This document shows positions 33,691 to 46,185 of a DNA stretch of 64,000 nucleotides, piece by piece (position 1 is the stretch's first letter; the number at the start of each line of letters is the position of its first letter). The stretch is from NCBI GenBank assembly GCA_013350335.1, contig CM023540.1, positions 62,732,101 through 62,796,100 on the forward strand, read 5' to 3'. The position numbers were made by a program, and so were the translations under genes. This DNA comes from Chimonanthus salicifolius (lineage: Eukaryota > Streptophyta > Magnoliopsida > Laurales > Calycanthaceae). The notes beneath the pieces are model-generated. The model made no database searches and was not told the origin of the DNA. It saw nothing but the letters and a program-made list of their open reading frames with translations.

Positions 33691-35464
33691 TAGAGATCTA
33701 CTTCAATTGGGCCAAGCTTTGCTCCAAATACCAGACACTGGGTCAGGCCAAGCACTTTAGGCACATTTCCCAATGTGGGCCAGGCCAGAGTGAATTCATG
33801 CCCAGCAACCTTAAGTCCAAGTCTTCAATTCAAGTCCAAGTCCAATTTAAAGATCCAATGCTCCAAGTTCAAATCCAAGTTTACCAACCTTAAGCCCAAA
33901 TCCATTTTATGTCCAAACCCAAAAGCCCATGAACCATCATACCCAACCAATCTTAACCATCCAATTTCCAACAAGGTTCCTTAAACCAAACAATTATCCT
34001 CTCACACCCCTCCTCTAGGGAGTAGAGACTCATACTAGTGGGGCCCAAACAAGAGAAAGGTACATCATGAAGTCCTATAAACTCTTTGGGTCTCATCCCA
34101 ACACTAGTAATTCTCAGCATCATCATGCCCCTTACCACAACATCCCATACTCACCTCCTAGGCACACATCAGTGAGTAATGCAAAAGGGATCATATTCAC
34201 AATTACATTGGCAACAAATATGGCATAATCACATCATGACCATAATTTCACAAGGATACAGCATAGCACATTCCATTTCGTTTCATACATTCAACATATT
34301 CATCACATTGGGTTATTTTAGGGACATGGATTACACAGCAACCCTGAGATACACACATCGGGTTTAATTAACATATTCTTAGTCCTTGCAATTCATTCAA
34401 GTCGTCTCATAGTGGTTTATCATCCTAAGTCCAATCACTTCATTTTTAACAACATTAACCCAATTAAATTCAACAATAATTCATCTCAACCCTTCCCCAG
34501 GGTTTCCAACAATTAACACAATGTATCAATCATCCTTAATATAAATGGATGAGACACAATGCATCTTTTTATCGAGCTGAGGCACAATGCTCTCAGCTGC
34601 CTACGTACCACATAGTGGATCAGATCAACCGTAGTTCATTATTTTCACGTTTGAGTTGACATTGGGGAGTGGTCATACTTTTACTTTTGGAAAATCAAAA
34701 AAGGCTTTCTTAGCATTTATATTTCATTCCATGCATTCTCAATCATGCTAGCCCATCCCCATTGTAGCACAAGTTAACTCCCTAGGGTTATAAGATACTT
34801 GACCTTAACTCACTCATTTCACTTAGTCTAACCCTTCATCAAGTTCCTCTTCAAATCATGGAAATTCATTCTACACATGGTTAGGTTGATCCACCACAAC
34901 CATTATCAACATAGGTACTCACCAGTGATGTACATATCATCACAAAAGTCCAAGCATGGCATGAAAATATATTCATCATGCTATTATATGAATTACCCAT
35001 CTAAGAATTTCAATCACAATCATAGAATTCATTTGATGCATATATTACTCATAACTATAGACAAGTATGAGAAGTTATCAAGGCCCTAAATTTCAAATCA
35101 ATCACACAGAAGCATAGGGAGGTCAAACTATAACTTTACCCAACTATGTATTGGAATGTGCACAAAGGAACATTCACTCAAACATATTATCAAACACCTT
35201 GTGAGCATGGAATTTTACAAATATTCCCAATGCTCAAAGTGTATGGCATTCTCCAATTTTAACCAATGTTATCAAACTCGAATCGTATTGAAATTGGTTT
35301 AGGGGTGAATCGTGAATCAAAAATCGTAAAATCATCCTCTTACTCCCATAATCATTTTGTTGAGTTGGGCCATTACACATTTTCTCTCAAGGTATATGTG
35401 AGCATAATTTGTGTATTCGAATCAAAATATCTCACATATATATTAGCAAAGACAGTTCAATTCA
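33690..35464. other. Unassigned AT-rich stretch
   Basis: No gene, LTR end, PBS or tandem array that I can support. It may be the diverged rest of the Athila LTR or several degraded elements. TCGTGAATC and TCGAATCGTATTG motifs at about 35278-35330 look like fragments of another repeat. Confidence 0.5.
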
Positions 35465-35640
35465 AAGAAAATAAATGATCTCATGAATGGATGCCACTTT
35501 CCTTAGAACGTTAAGTCAAACACCACCATTTTTCTTCCTCTATTCTCTGCATGAAATATCATATTTCGACTTAAGATCATTAGGACTTCTTAATAGGACA
35601 AAACATGGCTTAGGACCAGGTCATATCAAAGAATGATATA
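35465..35640 (-). repeat. Inverted copy of 32590-32740
   Basis: Read on the minus strand it matches the + strand around 32590-32740: CATGAATGxATGCCACTTTCC, then AGAACGTT, then CATGAAATAxCATATTT, with several mismatches and small gaps. It shows that a second Athila-like 3' region lies here in opposite orientation. Confidence 0.7.
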
Positions 35641-36584
35641 ATCCAATTTTTTTGTGAATGCAATCCTAAATCTAATAATGTAAGATACACAAGCAAATAT
35701 GCAAACAATTAATCAAACAATCTACGCTAATGCATGAGACTAGCAACCTAAATGCATGATCAAAGTAAATATGCAATATCAAAATAAATGCAAACACCCT
35801 AACAAAATCTATATGAATGCATTAAAAAAAAATTAAATAAAATGAGGTTAGGCACTTACCTTGGCCTGTAGTGTTTTCCTGCCAGATATTTTTATTGTGC
35901 AATTCAAAATCCCTGTACATTGAAATACCACAAAAACAAAACGAAGATTCTGACTCTCATAAAGAATAAAGGAAACCTAATCTAGATGCAACTTTCCTAA
36001 ACTACAACTAGTGGAGGAGATATAATATTTACAATCCTAAACAAGAATTTTAAATAAGACAGGACCATAAAAATTTAAAGTTGAGTTTCACCAAATTAAT
36101 CTATAATTCCATAGTCTCCAAGATTTGATTTTAGAAGATCTAAGACATCTTATTTTAAAACTTTCACAAGTTAGATAAGATATCTAAATCTAGAAAACTT
36201 CTAAGTTTCAATTTTTTTTAAAAAATGGATGGTTGCCAAAAATAGATTTTTCTAAAAATAGAAACTTTCCAAAAATAAATTAAAACATAATTCCATGATT
36301 AGAAAAATTCTTTCTAAAAGAGGAAACTAATACATTGGAAAATTTCTAAAAATAGAAAAAAAATTAATTATAGCAATTTCTAAAATTAATAACTTTCCAA
36401 AAATAGTTCAATTCTATAATATTGACATCTTCAAGAATTTCTAATTAAAGGAAACTCTATAAAATTAGATTTTCCAAAATAGAAATTTCCAATTTAAAGA
36501 GTTGCCTAAAATAGAACATTCCAAAAATATAAATATTTCCTAAAATCACATAATTTTAATGGCACAAAATTTAATATTAATTTT
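35641..36584 (-). mobile_element. Leader region of a minus-strand Athila-like element
   Basis: AT-rich non-coding DNA next to a PBS, similar in layout and words (AAATGCATGA, CACCTTGGCC near 35856) to the leader at 48634-49725. Coding sequence that should follow is missing, so the element has a large internal deletion. Confidence 0.6.
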
Positions 36585-36600
36585 CCCGGCAATGGCACCA
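36585..36600 (-). promoter_or_regulatory. Primer binding site of the Athila-like element, left copy
   Basis: Minus strand TGGTGCCATTGCCGGG, close to the TGGCGCCGTTGCCGGG site typical of Athila/Tat elements (tRNA-Asp type). It lies six bases from the LTR start at 36607. Confidence 0.8.
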
Positions 36601-38114
36601 AAAACATGTTGTGTTTTAAGTTTATACTCACAAGCGCATGAACTAATTATAGTATAGCGTTATGAGTGTGAGGTCAAACCCAAATGAAATCCACAAAATA
36701 TATGCTTAAAATTAAATTAGTACCTTTTAAAATATGTAATCTTAAGAAATCTAATACATGAAATAACAATTTTAACTTAGATCTTAGAAAACCAAAGTTA
36801 ACACCATTATTATCTAACTTGTGAATTTAACAAGTCTAGAATCAAATCCTTATTCTTTTTATTAAATTGGCGAAACATGGGTATTGGTAGTCTCATTTTA
36901 ATTTAAAATCACATATTTTAATATCAAAATATCATCTCTCCAACCTTAGGTGAATCTTGAGAGAGAGATTATTTTGATACAAAGAATTAAAGAATAAAAT
37001 ACATGAACATACAAGACTTGAAATAAAAACATGAAAATAAATTGAACACTTAAAATACAACAAACAAACAAAGGAACTAAATACAAAATTTAGTAAATAA
37101 CAGAATTTAAAAGTGCAGAATGTAAAGGGAGGTTGTTGGAATAGACCATTCATCGCCCAAAATGTGTAAATAAATACAAAATCTAGATCTAAAATTCGCC
37201 TAAAAATCCAAATCTCAATTCCAGTTTTTTCATCAAAATCAAGCATTATAAATTTTAATTTAAGAAATCGAGCCTTTGTAAATAAGATTCAACACTTACA
37301 ACCTAAGTCCTAACTATTTCATGTCCAATTAAATAAACAACGATTATAAACTTAAAATCAAATCGAAACAATCATCAATTAAATCTGAAAATTGAATATT
37401 TCAGGGTTCTAAAGGAATATCTTATATTTATTTCATGGAAGAATTCAATATAGACAATTATAAATACAAGACATACAACATAAAAATAAAAATTTACAAC
37501 TCTCACATGTAAATTCAAATGGTGCTCATGTCTTCTTGTATTTTCTCTCTAGCCTTTGGTCCTTTCAAGCTCTAGGTCAAATTCGAATTTCAAATGGCCC
37601 AATTATGATCCAACGGATCATGGATAAAGTTTGATTCTAATTAATTGGGTAAATGTAGTTAATTGGGTCAATTACCCAATTAGGACCCAATGGGTCAAGA
37701 TGAATTGATGTTTAAGGTAAATGGGTAAGGAATTGATTTAATTGGGTCATGTACCCAATTAAGACCTAAAACATGGGATCCACCTCATCAAGTGAGGTGG
37801 CATGTGTATGAGGTGGCATGTGAGTGACATGGCCAAGTGGGACCCAAATCCACCTCATCAAGTGAGGTGGCAAATGATTTAATGCACATGCATGGTCGGC
37901 TAACCATGGTTGACTTGGTCAACCATGGGTGAATTCAAAAGGGTTAAGTGAAGTGAGTTGAGTTAAGGAATTATTTAATTAAGAAATAAATTCAAGTCTT
38001 GAGTTAAGAGTTGCATGGGTGAGTTCAAATGGGGTGAGTTGAATTATATTGAGTTGGAAATTAAAATCACTTGAGTTATATGGAAATGAGTTCAAGAAAA
38101 TTAAGTGAGTCAAA

Positions 38115-38475
38115 GTGTAAGCCATGTGTCTCCTTGGTTGGGTGGGACACATGGGAAAGACAAAGCCCAAGTGTAAGCCATGCATCTTCTTGGTTGACCA
38201 AGGGACCCATGTGAAAGACAAGCCCCAAGTGTAAGCCATGTGTCTCCTTGGTTGGGACACATGTGAAAGACCAAGCCCCAAGTGTAAGCAATGTGAAAGA
38301 CAAGCCCCAAGTGGAAGCCATGTGAAAGACAAGCCCCAAGTGGAAGCCATGTGAAAGACAAGCCCCAAGTGTAAGCCATGTGTCTCCTTGGATGGGACAC
38401 ATGGGAAAGACAAAGCCCCAAGTGTAAGCCATGCATCTTCTTGGTTGACCAAGAGACACATGGGAAAGACCACAT
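38115..38475 (+). repeat. Tandem repeat in LTR D
   Basis: Two interleaved units: a longer one with GTGTAAGCCATGTGTCTCC..TTGG and a shorter 30-base one with AGCCATGTGAAAGACAAGCC. At least nine copies in total. Three overlapping frames of 160-212 codons cross it only because the unit length is close to a multiple of three. Confidence 0.8.
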
Positions 38476-39944
38476 CTTAATGTGGGTGGTTGGGAGGCTA
38501 GGGCTAGACAAAACACACACCACCAAAACCCTCCTTGGCTGATCCTCTCTCCCTCCCTCTTGAGCAAAGGAAATCTCATCTCCACTCCTATCTCTCTCTC
38601 TCTCCCCCTCTCTCAAACTACACCACCTTGGCCAATCCATAGAGTTTTTCATCTCAATCTCTCTCCCACTCTCATCATCCTTGGCCGAATTCTCAAGGGG
38701 AAACAAGAGGTTGCATTGCCTCTTTTCATCTCTCTCTCTCACACACATTTTCGACTCTAGACTTAGAGAAACCGAAGAACAAGGACTAAGGAAAGAGAAG
38801 GACGGAGGAGGAAAAATCAGACCTAAAAAAACGGAGGAGACGCAGGAAAGGTATGTAATGTTTAACGAGGGTTTAATGGTTAAAAGAAGCTAAGGGAAAC
38901 ATGGTTTCGGCTATGGAATGGCAGAAACCATGGGGTCCATATTTGATTGAGATATTTGGATGGTCAAAAGGATTAAGAAACCATGGGATCCATATTTGAT
39001 TGAGATATTTGGATGGTCAAAAGGTTAAGAAACCATGGGGTCCATATTTGATGGATAGGATTGGCTAAACCGTTGCAAGCCATGAAGGTGGATATCCATT
39101 TGAAGATGGAATATGTTTTGGAATAAATGATCAAAGAGTCGGTATCCATTCAAGGAATGGGTAGGTGTTGAGGACCAACAACCAAGGGATGGAATGAAGA
39201 AATATGGATGACGTTTAAAATGTTTTTAAAGAATAAGGAAACAAATTTTAAGAGGAAGGATTAAGTCTAACATCAAACAAATGAGGACTGATTTTGGGTT
39301 TTTATCATCCGCCGGATGGGTGGCGGACAGGAACCCCATGAATGATTGTATGAGTCCAGTCAATATATAAAAGTTAATTGATTAACTATGGATTATCAAG
39401 TTATGAAATAAAAAGAAAGGAATGATGGTGGACCCGCGGTATTTAAAATAAAACAAGGATTAAAGAAAAGGGATCAAAAACCAAGGAGTGAGGTTCGGCC
39501 ATGTTGTATGGCCGAACCCCATTGAGGGTCTGGGTGAACATGAACACATCTTAGCCACGCTGTATGGCCGAACCCCATTGAGGGTTTTAACCGGTTTAAG
39601 GATTATGATGCGTAAATGTGACTGAAATGAAAGGTTGATTATAAATTGATATATGTGTATGATTTAAATTGACAAGGTAAAGAGACGTGATTTGTTTTCA
39701 CGTGATCGGTGATCTATATTTTGACGGAAGCAAGGATACAATACTTGGACGTGGGTAGGATTCCTACCTTGTTGAAACACTTGGATTATGTACATGCAAT
39801 GGTTTTTATTTCCATGATTGATGATTTAGTTTTGGTATAAAAAATGCTTATGTTTTAATAATGGATTTCAAGGCTATTATGTAACTTAATATGAAATAGC
39901 ATGTTTGCACTCACATCTCATGCATGGCATGGGAGGGAACATAT

Positions 39945-40170
39945 TAGAGGAGTCCACGCTCCATTCGGGGTTTCCGATAAACAACCGTAGGGAGGAATCC
40001 ACACTGATTCCAATGGACATACGGGAAGAGATGTATGATGTTGAATTGTAAGAGGAGTCCACGCTCCATTCCGTGGGACTGATAAGGCATACGTGAGGAG
40101 AGATATATTATGTTTGTAATGTACAAGGAGTCCACGCTCCATTCGGTGGGACCGATAAGGCATTCACGGG
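39945..40170 (+). repeat. Hairpin-bearing tandem repeat in LTR D
   Basis: Three to four imperfect copies of a roughly 95-base unit containing GGAGTCCACGCTCCATTC and GGGACTGATAAGGCAT. It is the positional counterpart of the C, E and F arrays. Confidence 0.7.
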
Positions 40171-41703
40171 GAGGCATGGCCGAAATACTTGACGTGGCTT
40201 ATTCATCAAGGGGACTACTAATGTGATTTGTGATATGGATGTTGTGTGGGGGGGTGATCATTGGCATATGACCCCATGACATGGCATTGCATTGGCATGA
40301 TTTTGTTATGAGTATCATGCACTGTTTTGGTTTTATCAGCATGATTATGATCTCTATTATCATACTCTGTTTTTAGGTATTATGTTTTACAAGTACGGTA
40401 TGATGTTTTGTATCTTAACTTTATATTAATCCTATGTGTATAACCCTACTTGGAATTCCTACTGGGCACATTGACTAACGCCCTACTTCTACCTTAGATG
40501 ATGGTACAAGGAATGGAACAGACGATGGACGCGAAAGGAGCCAAGCTTACGAGCTTGGGCTCCTTATTGCTTATTTTTAAGTTTTAGTTTTCGACAATGT
40601 ATATTGAGTTAATTGCATTTTGGGATTGCAATAACTTGATATTATTTTGTTATGGTTTGACGTTACCTTCGGATATAAAGTTCAGTTAAGTTTTGGGTGA
40701 TTGACTTTCTTGCTAAGTAAAGGCTTATGGTTGGTTTACGTAATCAAATATTAATTCCGCAATATGTTTATTTCCACAAGTATAACCTTAAGCGTGTGAA
40801 CTGCTTTAGTGGATTCGGTCCACACACACATATGGCTGGCCAGTTAAGGGCCGGACTTTGGAAGCTCAGACTTAGCTCGCTTCGTGGGGTCCCACTCTCT
40901 CTCACTCTTTATTAAAAAAAAATAGACTCTGATTTTCGGCGAGTGAAAAAGGGCGAGCCGTTCACAATCCATGGGTGAACTTTGGGGATAAGACTCTATG
41001 ATTTTAGGGATTTTGGATTAGTTTGGAAAGTAAAATGCAAATCCCATTTTTCTTCACATGTATTATATTCTAGCTCAATTTTTACCTAGTAAATGTCTTA
41101 GTCACAAAATTTAATAATCTACAAAGTTGTAACCATTGAAGTCTTATTTCCAATGCAACAAGAATCAATGCAATCAGATATCGGACTGGACATTTATGGT
41201 CAAAATACCAAAGATGTCTCAAAACTTATCTTCCAAAATTTTCTCTCTTGTCAATCCAAATCCCATTTTTTTCTCCATTTGTTCCTCCACAAGGCTTTAT
41301 GCGAATTTTACAAGTGTCCTCCTTATCTTTAGATTTTGGACTGGGATCCCATACTTGGACTTTTATCTGGGCTGGAATACTCGCGGAATTTGGCTCATAG
41401 ACTTCAATTGCAGGCTTCAGTCTTAAGACTGGATTAGTGGGCCCATTTTTGTAGTGTTGTGAATTTACCACTTTTACAATACAACTCCCAAAATTAATTA
41501 TTCTAATCCAAACTCTCATAGTGGATTTGAATTAAGACAAATTTTATAATAAATTCCATAATGAGTGGTAAATTACCCACACATTCCAAAAATAGCAATT
41601 ATGGCCAACTTTCTGCATTTCCTTCCATATTTAGTTCAATTTCTTGTAATTCCATATTTTTTCCTACAAAACTCAAAAATAATATTAAACATATATGATT
41701 TAC

Positions 41704-42186
41704 TGTAACGACCCGTCCCGCTCACACAATATTATCCGTTTTGGGCCCACACACAGAGGACCGCACGGCTTTGCTCTGGCGAGCCAACCTACTGTTGCTC
41801 CCAAAAAGCCTTATGGTAGAAGGAGGAAGGTTACCACTTATATACAAGGGAATTTCCAATGCAACTAGCAATGTGGGACTTTTTAGGGTGGGGTATTACA
41901 ATCTAACCCCCTTAAAGCCAAAGCCGTCCTGCACACAACAATCAAGCCCACACCCTCAGGCAGAGAGTTGAACCATGCGCTGATACCATTTGTAACGACC
42001 CGTCCTGCTAGCACAATATTGTCCGCTTTGGGCCACACACAGAGGCCCACACGGCTTTGCCTTGGCGTGCCAACCCACTCTTGCTCCCAAAAGGCCTTAT
42101 GCTAGAAGGAGGAAGGCTACCACTTATATACCAAGGAATTTCCAATGCAACTAGCAATGTGGGACTTTTTAGGGTGGGGTGTTACA
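41704..42186 (-). mobile_element. Complete TRIM element
   Basis: LTRs 41704-41900 (197 bases) and 41991-42186 (196 bases) flank a 90-base internal segment. The PBS on the minus strand (TGGTATCAGCGC, about 41978-41989) adjoins the right LTR; the PPT complement (CTAACCCCCTTAAAGCC) adjoins the left LTR. Target duplication TTTAC at 41699-41703 and 42187-42191 is perfect. It has no coding capacity. Words such as GCACAATATT and CACACCCTCAGG (reverse orientation) relate it to the 5401 TRIM array. Confidence 0.93.
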
Positions 42187-42253
42187 TTTACACGAATAAA
42201 TGGCTAACTAGTCCAAATAACAAGGGTAAAATAGTCATTTTCAGTGCTCAACA

Positions 42254-42412
42254 GTTAACGTGGACCTTGAACCACGCATGTGCTAGGTTGGACCAGTCGA
42301 GGGTCGGGTCTTCGGATTCGGACTCGGCTTGCCTCGTGATGTCTCCTCCCTCTCCTAATAAATGTTTATTTATTATACTCTAATCTAGGTGGGAGAGGGC
42401 GGGGCATTACAT
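42254..42412 (+). mobile_element. 3' fragment of a Tekay-like LTR
   Basis: It matches the last 150 bases of E (48480-48628): CATGTGCTAGGTTGGACCAGTCGAGGGTC ... GAGGGCGGGGCATTACA. The rest of this LTR and the Athila pol were removed by a deletion that joined it to the Athila LTR at 42253. Confidence 0.8.
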
Positions 42413-42887
42413 AAATTTTGTGCATGACCACGAAAGGGCTAATTCCTTTGAGATCGGCAATGGGACATCCTATAGCTTCTCTGTGTTCTCTCAAAATAGT
42501 GAGGAGTTTAAACTCCTGCTCTGAAGTTAAATCAGAAGCTATAGTGACAGGTATGGAATTTAATGGTCCCAGATAAGAACATTTCAGTGTTTCAGGGAGT
42601 GGTTTGAGCTCTAATTTTGGTGGCTTCTCGGTAGAAGGGACTGGTACAGATTGACTTATAAGGAGAGGTTCGAATTTTCTTGCTCTAATATCAACTTATG
42701 AAACTTCGTTCAGTAGAGCGTTAACCTCTTGCTCACCATTTTCATTAAAGTCTATGCCAAAGTGGATACACTTCTCAAATGGATCGTCACAAATAAAGTG
42801 AAAAAAAGATTCATCGACAGAACTGTGAACCATATTAACCTCGCATAAGCCATCTTTAGAGGGAGATTGTTTACACAGGTTAAACAC
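42413..42887 (-). pseudogene. Athila-type protease-RT linker, cut off before the RT
   Basis: Minus-strand reading gives an acidic linker (the frame ending EQEVNALLNEVS) and then, through frame changes, LELKPLPETLKCSYLG, TSEQEFKLLTILREH and IADLKGISP. These are the conserved residues just upstream of the reverse transcriptase in Athila elements. The sequence stops at the Tekay-like LTR fragment, so the RT, RNase H and integrase are absent. Confidence 0.8.
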
Positions 42888-43194
42888 ATCGAGTTCTATT
42901 GTCAGATTTCACCAAGAATGGTCGTCCAAGAATAACTGGAGTGTTCCCACTTTCATTCTGAACAGACTGTGTATCCAGCACTACAAAATCGATTGGAAAG
43001 TAGTTTTTATCTACTTTCACCAGAACATCTTCTATCATACCTCTTGGAATTTTTACAGAGAGATCAACTAACTGTAGTGTGATATGAGTGAGTTTCAATT
43101 CTCCCAACCCTAACTGCTCATAAACAGAATATGGTAGTAGGCTGATGCTAGCTTCCCAAATCCAATAAGGCCCTGTCAATTGCATATGTACCAA
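42880..43194 (-). pseudogene. Athila-type aspartic protease
   Basis: The 104-codon frame has ASISLLPYSVYEQLGLGELK, IPRGMIEDVLVKVD, YFPIDFVVLDT and PVILGRPFL, the usual protease core of Athila-lineage gag-pol. The Asp-Leu-Gly-Ala active-site motif is damaged: the preceding frame ends ALLDLGS and this one resumes at a diverged residue before ASISLL, so the catalytic segment is split by a frameshift near 43150. Confidence 0.85.
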
Positions 43195-43795
43195 TGGTGT
43201 GTGAGATGGTTGGGCACCCAGGGTCCTTTTGTTTTATCGGGAATGGTTGTTGGAGAAGTGCACTTGCATTTTTTGCTAAAAATGTCTTTCTAGGGGCATT
43301 GGTTTTCCGTTTTACCATACAGATGTCTTTCAAAAATTTGGCATAGGAGGGTACCTGGTTTATAGCTTCAAGAAGAGGTATATTGATACTAACGTGTCTA
43401 AATAGCTCTAGTATGTCACTGTAGGGTACTCCTTTCTTAGAATTGGCTAACCTCTGAGGGTACGACGATTTTGGCACAAAAGTATTTTTAGCAGGTTTTT
43501 CCAGTATATTTTGAGCAGAGGGAGGACTAGGTGGGTCCTCATTATGCTTTGGTTGACCAAAAGTCTGGTCATCCTGTTGTCTTGGCATTTTCACTTTGTT
43601 GTCTACCTATCTCCCTAATCGCAAGGTAGTAATCAATTTGACATCCTCTATGTTGGACGATGAAACCTCATACTGTCGCTTTGGATTAGGGATAGGCTGA
43701 CTGGGAAATTTGTCTTTCTTCCTTTCACCTATCGCGATGGCTAACTGCTCAAGCTGTGTTGCAAACTTGTGCATAGCCTGCTGGGTGGACTGCAT
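43148..43795 (-). pseudogene. Athila-type gag C-terminal region
   Basis: Two successive frames (43607-43795 and 43148-43594). Recognisable parts are YPQRLANSKK, DILELFRHVSINIPLLEAINQVPSYAKFLKDI and KTFLAKNASALLQ, matching the segment between zinc knuckle and protease in Athila elements. The first frame carries a helical stretch (QQAMHKFATQLEQLAIAIGE). Confidence 0.85.
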
Positions 43796-43963
43796 GAACT
43801 ACTGCAACGTATCCTCAAGAAAGGGCTTACGTTGTTGAGATGGATTAGACTAAAAAGACTGGTTTGGATGGGGTAGATGATTTTGAGATGGGTGGAATGA
43901 CTGGTTTTGGGGTGATTGGAATGACTGGCCTTGATATTGAGCCAGTCTTTGACTTACTGGAGG

Positions 43964-44206
43964 TTAATTTGGACGCCATGAAAAATTTGGATGGTTCCGC
44001 CAGTTAGGATTGTATGTGGCAGAGAAAGAGGTTCCTTGTTGTCTTCTGACATTATTGAGTGCATTAGCTTGTTCAGTTGAGCGCTCAACTATTGATCCTA
44101 CAAAAGGACAGTTTTGGGCGATGTGTCTTAGGTTAGAACACATCGCACAAACCTCAATGATCAATCCTAATGATGGGTTCATAACCTGAGTCATTGATAA
44201 AAGCAT
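43964..44206 (-). pseudogene. Athila-type gag zinc knuckle
   Basis: CAMCSNLRHIAQNC fits C-X2-C-X4-H-X4-C, followed by a region rich in Asn (TYNPNWRNHPNFSWRPN) that is usual after the knuckle in this lineage. The frame is separate from the upstream capsid frame by indels. Confidence 0.85.
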
Positions 44207-44960
44207 CTACATTTTTTGTTAGGTTTGCAATCGCAAGCTTAACGTCAAATTCATTACTAACTTCATACAATCCTCCTCTCTTAGAGGTTTGTGCTAAACT
44301 CTCTCTCTTGGAGAAGTCCCATCGCTGAGAGATCTCCTCCAAATTTTCCAAGCAATTACATCCTTGGTTTTCACTTTGTTCCAAGAATACCCCACTCTTC
44401 ATAGACTCGACCATGGTGCAGCTAGGTGTGGTTAAGCCATCGTAGAAAAATTGTACGAGTCTTTAAATTTTGAAACCAATGGTATGGGCATTTAGTTAAT
44501 ATATCCTTGAATCTTTCCCATGATTGCAGAATTGTTCACCCTATTTCTGAGTAGAATTTGCAAGTTCCTTTTTGAAGGCTTTTGTTTTAGATATGGGAAA
44601 GAATTTATTCAAGAACTTATTAACTAATTGATCCCATGATCTAATTGAATTCACAAGTAGGGAGTTCGGCCATAATTTTGCTTTTTCTTTGAGAGAAAAA
44701 GGAAACATACGAAGTTTAACAGATTCCTCAGTGATATTTTGAAATTTGATAGTGGTGCAAATCTCTAGAATTAACATGTATGTATGGGTCCTTACGATCA
44801 AGACCATGGAATGTAGGTAGTAGATGGAGAAGGGCTGGTTTTAGCTCATATGTGGCATTGGTGGCTGGAATGACTATGCTGAATGGTGTGTTGGCTATGA
44901 CCGATGAGAAGTAGTGTCGGAGAGTTTCTCGTCCTCAGGTCCTTCGGCCATTTTTGGTGA
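44154..44960 (-). pseudogene. Athila-type gag capsid region
   Basis: Broken over several frames: an N-terminal part with MAEGPEDEKLSDT (about 44905-44960) and a capsid core at 44541-44807 with FQNITEESVKLRMFPFSLKEKAKLWPNSL and WDQLVNKFLNKFFP, then 44154-44414 with FSKRESLAQTSKRGGLYEV. Frameshifts and stops separate the parts. This is the retrotransposon gag domain of Athila elements. Confidence 0.85.
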
Positions 44961-46185
44961 AGGGGGTGGACTATCTATGTCTATGACTGAGCCTGATTGG
45001 GCTCCGAACACAACGATCGGTGAACAGATGGGAAGTGTAACTCGAACAAAGCGACTGGAGGAGTCACGAGACCAGTTTTTTATACACAGTGACGACCATT
45101 CACACTCAACCAAAAATCACACAAAAAAATGCCTAGTCTAATTTTTTAGTCTCACTAGAGAATTCGAATTTTATTGGTGGCTACAGGGACCCTAAAATCA
45201 AGACTTGCTCCTAATTTTCTTTCCAAAAAATTTAACCTCTAAGGAGAGTTTAAACACAAGAATGGCCAAGTAAGTTCCTAGGTAAATGGGGCAGCACAAA
45301 CAGCATCAACGTCTCAATTTATCCTTAGACGTGCTCGACCTCATGTAACGACCTGGGAATTCGACTCCGTGGTCCGACATATTATTCCCGGAATATTTTG
45401 AATGAAATTTTTAGATTTGAACTCAAATTGGAAATTTATGGGAAAATTGGGGATTAATTAAAAAGATTAGGGAAATAATTAACAAATTAAATGATATTAA
45501 TGGTGATCAAATCAAATTAGAATTTAATTTCAAAACCATATAAGAAATGGAATTTAATTATGTTAGAATAAGGATGAGGTGGCAAGTGGGCCACATCGCC
45601 AATGACATGGCAAAACCCGATGAAGTGGCATGCCACATGGCAATCTCCCTTTTGAATTAGATTAAAAAGCAACACCACAACCCCACCTTTATCATTGACC
45701 AATGAATACCCAACACCACCACCCCACCTTTATCATTGACCAATGACATGGAAAAACCCTATTTTCTTCTTTTGCTCTCAATATCTGAAGAGGGAGGATA
45801 ACTCTCCGCGATTTGAGCTCTCCATAGAAAGAAGAAAACCCAAATCAAAGCTTGTCTTCCCTACAAAAACAATATCACCATCTCCCAAGGTATGTGGGTT
45901 GTCTTGTTTTGTTTTGTGTTAAAAAAACCCCATTACGACGTTTAAGAGTAGTGTACATGAGGAGTTAGCTAAAGGAAAGAAAGAAAAAATGGGTGAAAGG
46001 AAATCAAAATGGAGACTTACATGAGAGTTCTACTTGAAATGCCTTGATATCTAGATATTTTCTTTTAGTGTGTTTTTATAACTCCATTAGAATATTTCAA
46101 TGTATTTTATTTACTGGACTTTGTAAAAAAAAAATAGATTTAAGAAAATGATATCTTATGACGAACTTTGGAAAAATGACTCATG

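Larger units (their letters stand above)
37594..40966 (+). mobile_element. Solo LTR D (Tekay-like), left end truncated
   Basis: The right end is GAGCCGTTCACA. The left end lacks about 110 bases compared with X: the first match to X's LTR is at about 6520 in X and 37594 here, next to Athila LTR sequence, so no target duplication can be confirmed. It contains the two U3 hairpins, GGTTCGGCC palindromes at about 39493 and 39560, hairpin repeats at 39945-40170 and the block GCCAAGCTTACGAGCTTGGGC near 40540. About 3.37 kb. Confidence 0.8.
36607..42253 (-). mobile_element. Athila-like LTR, left copy, with two nested insertions
   Basis: On the + strand it begins TGTTGTGTTTTAAG after the PBS and ends CAGTGCTCAACA. 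Pieces are 36607-37593, 40967-41703 and 42192-42253, about 1.79 kb. It aligns with the right copy (49750-60419 minus insertions) through shared blocks such as AACTCTCATAGTGG, TGCATTTCCTTCCA and AAAATAGTCATTTT. It is interrupted by solo LTR D and by a TRIM. Because the PBS lies on its left and gag-pro on its right, this LTR and the right copy form a tandem LTR-internal-LTR-internal arrangement. Confidence 0.75.

Noticed and set aside
37979..38748. Three overlapping minus-strand frames of 164, 169 and 212 codons
   Set aside because: They translate a tandem repeat in solo LTR D and have no recognisable domain.
41704..42186. Candidate tRNA gene because of the GCGCTGATACCA word
   Set aside because: This is the complement of the TRIM primer binding site next to an LTR; no cloverleaf surrounds it.
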